Shown here: piece by piece, positions 58,293 to 64,000 of the stretch
Layout of the letters: every line of letters begins with the position of its first letter
How positions within the stretch are numbered: the stretch's first letter is position 1
Assembly: GCA_964466195.1 (NCBI GenBank)
Contig: CAYXMQ010000008.1
Location: 91,454-155,453, forward strand
DNA from: PFJX01 sp964466195
GTDB lineage: Bacteria > Pseudomonadota > Gammaproteobacteria > Burkholderiales > Thiobacillaceae
DNA: 64,000 bases
Direction of reading: 5' to 3'
Translations under genes and position numbers: made by a program
The notes under the pieces: generated by a model
What the model saw: the letters and a program-made list of their open reading frames with translations, nothing else
Database searches by the model: none
What the model was told of the DNA's origin: nothing

Positions 58293-59558
58293 TTACGCGC
58301 TGTCGGCCACGAAACGGGCGATGAACGCGCCTTCATAGCCGGCCGGCAGCGGGATGTGCACGCGATGGCCGTTGCCGGGGGCGACATCGATGCTGGCGCG
58401 ATCTTTGCCGCGCATGGCGGCGATCGCCAGTTCCAGATTGCCCTGCGGGTGGATCAATTCGATGCGGTCGCCGACTGAAAACCGGTTTTTCACGTCGATC
58501 TCGGCCATGCCTTCGGCGTCATAGGCCAGCACGTCTCCGACGTAGAGGCTGCGGTCCGATTCGGAATGGCCGCGCAGGTAGTTCTGGTAGTCCCGATCCG
58601 GGTGGCGCTCGAAGAAGCCCCCGGTGTAGCCGCGATTGGCCAGACCGTCGAGTTCGCGTAATAGCGTCGGGTCGAGCGGGCGACCGGCGGCGGCGTCATC
58701 GATCGCTTGGGCGTAGGCCTGTGCGGTACGGGCGACGTAGTAGGGCGATTTGGTGCGGCCTTCGATCTTGAGCGAATCGACGCCGATTTCAGTCAAGCGT
58801 TGGACGTGTTCGATGGCGCGCAGATCCTTGGAATTGAGGATGTAGGTGCCGTGCTCGTCCTGTTCGATGGGCATGTGGCTGCCGGCGCGCTTCTCGGGTT
58901 CTTCCAGCAGAAACACATCGCCGTCGGGGCCGACCTTGGCCGGGTTGACGTTGAACTCCCAGCGGCAGGAATTGGTGCAGGTGCCCTGGTTCGGGTCGCG
59001 GTGGTTGAAGTAGCCGGACAGCAGGCAGCGGCCGGAGTAGGCGATGCACAGCGCGCCATGGACAAAGACTTCGAGTTCGGTGTCCGGGCATTCCTGGCGT
59101 ATCTCGGCGACCTGATCGAGCGAAAGTTCGCGCGACAGTATGACGCGCGAAATGCCGAGTTTTTTCCAGAAGCGCACGGCGGCGTAGTTGATGGTGTTGG
59201 CCTGCACGGAAAGATGCACCGGCATGTCCGGCCAGGTTTCGCGCACCATGTCGATCAGGCCGGGGTCGGCCATGATCAACGCATCCGGCTTCAGTGCGAC
59301 CACCGGGGCCATGTCGGCCAGATAGGTTTTGAGCTTGGCGTTGTGCGGGAAGATGTTGCTGACCACGTAAAACTGCTTGCCGCGGCGGTGCGCATAGTCG
59401 ATGCCGATGCCCAACGCGACTTCGTCGCGGAAGCTGTTGTTGCGGGCGCGCAGGCTGTAACGCGGCTGGCCGGCGTAGACCGCGTCGGCGCCGAAGGCGA
59501 GGGCGGTTTCCAGCATGGTTTGGGAGCCGGCAGGGGCTAGGAGTTCGGGGCGTTTCAT
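58293..59558 (-). CDS. trhP: tRNA 5-hydroxyuridine synthase, U32 family (TrhP/YegQ)
   Basis: This 421-residue protein matches YegQ/TrhP, which uses prephenate to hydroxylate tRNA uridine 34. The start MKRPELLAPAGSQTMLETAL is diagnostic of U32. The iron–sulfur cysteines are at 171, 178, 194 and 198 (ALCIAYSGRCLLSGYF, GTCTNSCRW). The C-terminal barrel (RFSVGDRIELIHPQGNLEL) is present. Two bases separate it from the NUDIX gene upstream, so the two are an operon. Confidence 0.9.
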   Translation of the reverse strand: MKRPELLAPAGSQTMLETALAFGADAVYAGQPRYSLRARNNSFRDEVALGIGIDYAHRRGKQFYVVSNIFPHNAKLKTYLADMAPVVALKPDALIMADPGLIDMVRETWPDMPVHLSVQANTINYAAVRFWKKLGISRVILSRELSLDQVAEIRQECPDTELEVFVHGALCIAYSGRCLLSGYFNHRDPNQGTCTNSCRWEFNVNPAKVGPDGDVFLLEEPEKRAGSHMPIEQDEHGTYILNSKDLRAIEHVQRLTEIGVDSLKIEGRTKSPYYVARTAQAYAQAIDDAAAGRPLDPTLLRELDGLANRGYTGGFFERHPDRDYQNYLRGHSESDRSLYVGDVLAYDAEGMAEIDVKNRFSVGDRIELIHPQGNLELAIAAMRGKDRASIDVAPGNGHRVHIPLPAGYEGAFIARFVADSA

Positions 59559-59560
59559 GC

Positions 59561-60118
59561 TCAGGTTCCGCGTGGCTTGTGAAAAATGTTGTCGATGCGC
59601 AACGGGAATTTTTCACACTGCGCGTCGCCGCGCCGGTCGTCGAAGTAAAGCTTCAAGGTGTGTTCGATGGTGCGGAAGGCGAGTTGATTCCAGGGGATTT
59701 CCGATTCGGCGAACAAGCCTGCTTCCAGGCTTTCTTCCCCGGGCGAGAAATCCAGGTGCAACAGTCTGGCGCGAAACACCAGATAGACCTGATTGATATC
59801 CGGCAGGCTGATCATGCTGTACAGATTCAGCACATCCACGCGCGCACCAGCCTCCTCCAGCGTTTCCCGTGCAGCGCCTTCCGCCGTTGTTTCGCCGTTT
59901 TCCATGAAGCCGGCGGGCAAGGTCCAAAGTCCGTATTTCGGTTCGATGGCGCGGCGACAGAGCAGTATTTTGTCTTCCCACTCCGGAATGCAGCCCACCA
60001 CCATTTTCGGGTTGTGGTAATGGATCGCGCCGCAACTCGGACAGACGTGGCGCGGGCGGTTGTCGCCGGCGGGAACTTCGACGCGGACCGGATTGCCGCA
60101 ATGGGAACAAAAATTCAT
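59561..60118 (-). CDS. NUDIX hydrolase with N-terminal zinc ribbon
   Basis: In this 185-residue protein a four-Cys zinc ribbon (CSHC at 4–7, CPSC near 26–29) precedes a NUDIX domain whose box GFMENGETTAEGAARETLEE ending AGA is complete (GX5EX7REUXEEXGU). This layout resembles the NudC-like and ADP-ribose/NADH pyrophosphatase group, but the length is short for NudC and the substrate is unknown. Two bases separate it from trhP. Confidence 0.88.
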   Translation of the reverse strand: MNFCSHCGNPVRVEVPAGDNRPRHVCPSCGAIHYHNPKMVVGCIPEWEDKILLCRRAIEPKYGLWTLPAGFMENGETTAEGAARETLEEAGARVDVLNLYSMISLPDINQVYLVFRARLLHLDFSPGEESLEAGLFAESEIPWNQLAFRTIEHTLKLYFDDRRGDAQCEKFPLRIDNIFHKPRGT

Positions 60119-60189
60119 GTTTGACGCAGGTTGGATGAGGTTGCAAGCTCGCGGGCGAAGTTTGCAGCATCAACGTGACGAGGCAAAGC

Positions 60190-60375
60190 ATGGCACAAGA
60201 CAACTGGCTGACCGAGCTGAACGATGCGCTGCGTCGGTCGCGTAATCCGATGCAGGTTCAGGACATCATCGAGCGCCTTGAAGATCAGTATGACTCGTTC
60301 GACGGGCCTGGACAGGAACTGGTGGAGCAGTTGCTGGAGTCGGCCCGGCGTCGCCTGGCCCAGCTGGCCGGCTGA
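60190..60375 (+). CDS. Small acidic helical protein of unknown function
   Basis: This 61-residue protein (MAQDNWLTELNDALRRSRNP…) is predicted helical, with no signal or membrane span. GAGG six bases upstream supports ATG 60190. It is the first gene of a cluster: 9 bases before the 298-residue unknown gene and then MoxR and VWA genes. I do not recognise its family; the tight spacing argues for a real gene that works with the cluster. Confidence 0.65.
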   Translation: MAQDNWLTELNDALRRSRNPMQVQDIIERLEDQYDSFDGPGQELVEQLLESARRRLAQLAG

Positions 60376-60384
60376 GCGACGACC

Positions 60385-61281
60385 ATGTATCCGAGTTATT
60401 ACGCGCTACGCCGCGTCAATCCGTATCGCGGCGTGGTGCAGGCGGTCGACATCGGTTCTGCGAGCGCGCATAGCTTTGATGGCGTCACCTGGCATTTGCG
60501 CGCCGACGACGGTTACGGTTGGGTGCGGCCGGTCGGCGTTTGGGAGGCGGGGGTCGGCCTCAAGCTCGGCCAGCCGCAGGGTTTGGCTGATCTCATCGCC
60601 GCACTGGAAACGCAGCCGGTGCTGCCGTTTCCGATTGTCGACCTGTATGAGCTCTGGTTGCTGGATCGCGAGAGCGGACTGCCGTTGGCGCTGCTGGCGA
60701 CGCAACGCGGCGGCATCGAAGGCGCCGCGAAGAGTCTCAGCGAGTGGCATCCATTCGCTTTGTCGTACACCGGATTCCACTCGCCGACGCTGGCGCAGCG
60801 TGATGCCATCGCGCGCAATGCCTCTACCGGGCACCGCGATGTGCTGGCGCGCATGGTCAACCAGGCGGCGCGTCCGCACCCGATGACGCAATGGTTCAAA
60901 CGCGGCCAGGATGGCATCGGCGAGGGCATGGGCGGCTTGCGTCTGCCTTACGAATGGCGCGCCAGACATGTGGACGCAGCCGATTTTCCGGAGCTGCTGG
61001 TGCGGGAGACGGGGAGTAGTCGACTGGAACGGTCGGTTATTAGCGATTATCATCGCTGGTTGGCACCGTTGTTATTGCTGTGGCCGCGTTTGAGCTTGGC
61101 TACACGCACCCGCCTGGAACTCGAAGCCTGTGACAAGCCGCAATGGTTGGCGCGGGTGTACCGCTTGCTGCCGTGTCGGGTCAATGCCGCCCTGCTTCAG
61201 GCCGGGTTGGTGGCGGCCAGGATCGAACAGGCGCAAGCTGCGCCGGATAGCGGTCACGACGACTTTATGAAACTCGGATAA
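60385..61281 (+). CDS. Uncharacterised 298-residue protein of the MoxR–VWA cluster
   Basis: This soluble protein starts MYPSYYALRRVNPYRGVVQA and shows no catalytic motif I recognise. An N-terminal beta-rich region (DGVTWHLRADDGYGWVRPVG) suggests a small ligand-binding fold; the rest is helical with Trp-rich patches. A Leu-rich stretch near residue 225 (LLLLWPRLSLATR) is too short and flanked by charge to be a clear span. It is followed by moxR after 25 bases. A substrate or cofactor of the MoxR/VWA chaperone is a possibility only. Confidence 0.7.
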   Translation: MYPSYYALRRVNPYRGVVQAVDIGSASAHSFDGVTWHLRADDGYGWVRPVGVWEAGVGLKLGQPQGLADLIAALETQPVLPFPIVDLYELWLLDRESGLPLALLATQRGGIEGAAKSLSEWHPFALSYTGFHSPTLAQRDAIARNASTGHRDVLARMVNQAARPHPMTQWFKRGQDGIGEGMGGLRLPYEWRARHVDAADFPELLVRETGSSRLERSVISDYHRWLAPLLLLWPRLSLATRTRLELEACDKPQWLARVYRLLPCRVNAALLQAGLVAARIEQAQAAPDSGHDDFMKLG

Positions 61282-61306
61282 ATGCCTTTAAGGCCTAAGA
61301 CTAACC

Positions 61307-62356
61307 ATGCGCCCTTCACATATCGAAACCATCCTCGAACGCGAATTCACCAGTTGCAACGCCGGTCAGCACACGCCGGTCATGTTGTGGGGCCCGCCCG
61401 GGGTCGGCAAGTCGCAGATCATCGCCGGCATCGCTCGGATGCATGGCGTGCCGCTGATCGACCTGCGTTTGTCACAGATGGAGCCGACCGATCTGCGCGG
61501 CATCCCGTTCCGCAACAACGACAACGTCGAATGGTCGATTCCTTCGATGCTGCCCGATGCGCGCCGGCACGGTCCGGCCGGCATCCTGTTTCTCGATGAG
61601 ATCAACGCCGCGCCGCCTACCGTTTCCGCCGCCGCCTATCAGCTCATCCTCGACCGACGCCTGGGTGAATATGTCATACCCGATGGCTGGGCGATATTCG
61701 CCGCCGGCAATCGTCAGGGCGACCGCGGCGTGACCTACGCGATGCCGGCGCCGCTGGCGAACCGCTTCACCCATTACGAAGTCGATGCCAATCTGGACGA
61801 TTGGGTGAGCTGGGCGCTGGGCGCCGGCATCGATGCGCGCATTCTCGGCTTTTTGCGCTTCCGCCCGGACCAGTTGTTCAACTACGACGCGGCGCATAAC
61901 CCGGTGGCGTTCCCGAGTCCCCGTTCGTGGGAATACGCCCATCGCGCGCTGCAAAAGTTCGGCGATCGCACCGATCTGCTGTCCGACGCCCTGCAGGCCT
62001 GCGTCGGCCAGGCCTGCGGCGTGGAATTGAAAGCTTTCATCGATAATCTGGAAAACCTGCCTGACATCGATGGCATCCTCGACGGCAGCGTGTCCGAAGT
62101 GCCCAAGGGCATCGACCTGCAATACGGCGTCGCCGCCGCGCTGGTGCGGCGGGCGAAAGAGAACGCCGGCGATGCGACCAAGCTGTCCAACATCCTGCGA
62201 TATGCGCGCAATTATCCGCAGCGCGAGATGGGCGTCATGCTGGTGACGGATTTGCATCGCGCAGTGGGCCAACCTCTGTTCAAGGTGCCGGAATTCGTCG
62301 AGTGGGCCAACAGCGTCGCCGAACTGATGCTGTACGACTTCAAGCCGGCAGCTTGA
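61307..62356 (+). CDS. MoxR-type AAA+ ATPase
   Basis: This 349-residue ATPase has Walker A GPPGVGKS (29–36), Walker B ILFLDEIN (93–100), sensor IFAAGNRQGD and MPAPLANRFTH. MoxR-type proteins work with VWA proteins as chaperones that insert cofactors or activate enzymes. The VWA gene follows 13 bases later, the usual pairing. The client is unknown. Confidence 0.9.
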   Translation: MRPSHIETILEREFTSCNAGQHTPVMLWGPPGVGKSQIIAGIARMHGVPLIDLRLSQMEPTDLRGIPFRNNDNVEWSIPSMLPDARRHGPAGILFLDEINAAPPTVSAAAYQLILDRRLGEYVIPDGWAIFAAGNRQGDRGVTYAMPAPLANRFTHYEVDANLDDWVSWALGAGIDARILGFLRFRPDQLFNYDAAHNPVAFPSPRSWEYAHRALQKFGDRTDLLSDALQACVGQACGVELKAFIDNLENLPDIDGILDGSVSEVPKGIDLQYGVAAALVRRAKENAGDATKLSNILRYARNYPQREMGVMLVTDLHRAVGQPLFKVPEFVEWANSVAELMLYDFKPAA

Positions 62357-62369
62357 CGGCGCCCGGCCT

Positions 62370-63680
62370 ATGCAAGACCTGCCAGCTCTCGAAACCAAGC
62401 TCGCCGCCGCGCGCACCCGGCTGATCCTGGAAAAGCCGTTTCTCGGCGCGTTGGTGATGCATCTGCCGCTGAAGGCGGCGGACCCGAAGTGGTGCAAGAC
62501 CACGGCCACCGATGCGCGGAATTTCTATTTCAACCCGGACTACATCGCCCGCCTGACCCTGGAGCAGACCCAGTTCGTGCTGGCGCATGAGGCGATGCAT
62601 TGCGCGCTGTCGCATTTCAATCGCCGCAACCATCGCCAGAAGCACCGCTGGGATGTCGCCTGTGATTACGCCGTCAACATGATTCTCGACGAGGAACGCA
62701 TGCGCGGGCCGGATAATGCGCTGATGAACGCGGCGTATCGCGGCCTCACGGCGGAAGAGATCTACCCGGTGCTGCATGAAGACCCGCCGGAAGAAACCCA
62801 GGACATGCATCTGTTCGACAACGAATCCGGCGAAGGCGGCGAGAGTGAGCAGCAGGAGCAGAACGACGCACAGCAAGGCCAGGGCCAGGGCGGGAAGTCC
62901 GAGCCGAGCCAGGACGAGACGCAGGGCGGTGGCGGCAAGACCAATTCGCAGCAGGACCGCGCAGGCCAGGGCAGCCAAGCGACCAGCGAGGCGCAGTCGG
63001 ACGGTGAGTCTCAGTCGACCGACGAAGCGACAATGCCGCCGCCACCGGCCGATCCCGCCAAGCTCGATGAGCAATGGAAGAGCCGGCTCGCCGCCGCCGC
63101 TCAGGCCGCGCGCCAGGCCGGCAAACTGAGCCAGTCGATGATGCGCCTGGTCGATCACCTGCTAGCGCCGCAACTGCCCTGGCGGGCGTTGCTGGCGCGA
63201 TACATGATGAATGCCGCGCGCGACGACTACAGTTTTCAGCGCCCGTCCCGCAGGGAAGGCGCTGCGTTGATGCCGCGCCTGTACAGCCAGAGCGTCAACG
63301 TCGTGGTCGTGCTGGATACCAGCGGTTCGGTCACGCACGAGGAATTGCGGGATTTTTTGAGTGAGATCGACGCGCTCAAGGCGCAGGTGCGCGCCAACGT
63401 CACGCTGCATGCCTGTGACGACAAGCTCGCGGCGGGCGGTCCGTGGCGGTATGCCATGTGGGAGGCGATGCAGTTGCCGGACGAGATTTCCGGCGGTGGC
63501 GGCACTGATTTTCGACCGGTATTCGAGTGGGCGGCGCGCGAGCACCTCAGGCCGGACTTGCTGGTCTATTTCACCGATGCCGAAGGACAGTTTCCCGAGC
63601 GCGAGCCGGAATATCCCGTCGTCTGGTTGGTCAAAGGCAAGGCGAGAACGCCGTTCGGCGTCCGAATACAGTTGAACTAA
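62370..63680 (+). CDS. DUF2201-type VWA protein with metallopeptidase-like N-domain
   Basis: This 436-residue protein has an N-terminal helical domain with HEAMH (73–77, HExxH) and a second His region resembling the DUF2201 metallopeptidase-like part. A long low-complexity Gln/Gly/Ser linker (~150–230) follows, then a von Willebrand A-like domain with MIDAS DTSGS (316–320) and GGGGTDF near 370. Partner of MoxR. It may recruit substrates to the ATPase. HExxH activity has not been shown for this family. Confidence 0.87.
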   Translation: MQDLPALETKLAAARTRLILEKPFLGALVMHLPLKAADPKWCKTTATDARNFYFNPDYIARLTLEQTQFVLAHEAMHCALSHFNRRNHRQKHRWDVACDYAVNMILDEERMRGPDNALMNAAYRGLTAEEIYPVLHEDPPEETQDMHLFDNESGEGGESEQQEQNDAQQGQGQGGKSEPSQDETQGGGGKTNSQQDRAGQGSQATSEAQSDGESQSTDEATMPPPPADPAKLDEQWKSRLAAAAQAARQAGKLSQSMMRLVDHLLAPQLPWRALLARYMMNAARDDYSFQRPSRREGAALMPRLYSQSVNVVVVLDTSGSVTHEELRDFLSEIDALKAQVRANVTLHACDDKLAAGGPWRYAMWEAMQLPDEISGGGGTDFRPVFEWAAREHLRPDLLVYFTDAEGQFPEREPEYPVVWLVKGKARTPFGVRIQLN

Positions 63681-63935
63681 GTCAAGAAAAACCCGAAAAA
63701 CCCGCGGTTTTACATGACAAAAGTACTGCTTTCGTGGCAATGTTCGCGCCGCCCAAACGTCCATTTGTCATGGTGTCAATTAGGCCGAAAGTATCAGGCT
63801 GAGCTGTGCACCGTGCCGGATTGAATGGCGTTCTAATAGACGCCCGTTGTGATGTCGTTGTAGCGGCTTGCAGTCGCAAGATTGATTGACTGAGACGGGC
63901 ATTATCTGAATCACTTTTTATCTGGAGACAACTGC
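63681..63935. other. Intergenic region before the last gene
   Basis: These 255 bases hold a weak AAAACC/GGTTTT hairpin (63697–63711) just after the VWA gene that could end transcription weakly. I see no other gene or clear promoter. Confidence 0.35.
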
Positions 63936-64000
63936 ATGAACATTCTGCGCAGAAACGTACTGAAAGGCGCTGGCGCAGCCAGCGCAGTAAGCGTGGCGAT
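63936..64000 (+). CDS. Start of a Tat-exported protein, cut by the window edge
   Basis: Twenty-one codons are visible: MNILRRNVLKGAGAASAVSV and on. RRNVLKG followed by a small hydrophobic Ala-rich segment is a twin-arginine signal. GGAG ten bases upstream supports the ATG. Such N-termini occur in folded cofactor-bearing periplasmic proteins (for example SoxY or molybdo-enzymes), but identity cannot be decided. Confidence 0.6.
   Translation, partial: MNILRRNVLKGAGAASAVSVA

Overview
This 64-kb window is GC-rich, densely coded chromosomal DNA, most likely from a betaproteobacterium or a related gammaproteobacterium. Supporting signs are a DUF1631-family gene, the darP–pmbA pair, an RND pump with its TetR repressor, a PEP-CTERM protein with a sigma-54-type promoter, and a DsrE-family exported protein of a kind common in sulfur-oxidising lineages. 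I cannot name the species. I see no insertion sequences, CRISPR arrays or phage genes.

Layout: 1–8.5 kb has a truncated M23 peptidase, a short DUF1631 protein and an RND efflux operon (adaptor, pump, outer-membrane lipoprotein; minus strand) divergent from a TetR repressor, with a 24-bp palindromic operator between them. 8.5–16 kb has a trypsin-like/Calx-beta protein with an odd start, an Atm1-type ABC exporter, and an HDOD–histidine kinase beside a receiver–PAS–GGDEF–EAL regulator. 16–20.8 kb has darP, pmbA, a TRAP permease pair and an exported DsrE-family protein. 20.9–22.6 kb has a cohesin-like PEP-CTERM protein, a decayed membrane/zinc-ribbon gene, and two matching PEP-CTERM-box plus sigma-54 promoter units.

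22.6–56.5 kb is the highlight. One gene of about 26.5 kb, interrupted by a 100-N assembly gap, encodes a LEPR-XLL giant protein of about 8,900 residues. It carries alternating ThuA-like and C-type-lectin modules, ten CARDB-type repeats, a cysteine cluster, SdrD-type repeats with a subtilase nested inside one of them, PKD/Ig tandem repeats and a cohesin–dockerin–cohesin tail. A DUF3467 gene and a strong terminator follow. Then comes a tight four-gene operon: GAF–HlyD membrane adaptor, PqqD-like/M50 protease/HlyD protein, a shortened SecA-like ATPase, and a periplasmic HlyD-like adaptor. With no ABC ATPase or TolC gene in the cluster, I infer a dedicated, SecA-powered export and maturation system for the giant protein.

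56.6–64 kb is housekeeping: tRNA-Ser(CGA), mltF, trhP (yegQ), a zinc-ribbon NUDIX hydrolase, a four-gene cluster (two uncharacterised proteins, MoxR ATPase, VWA/DUF2201 protein), and the first 21 codons of a Tat-type exported protein.
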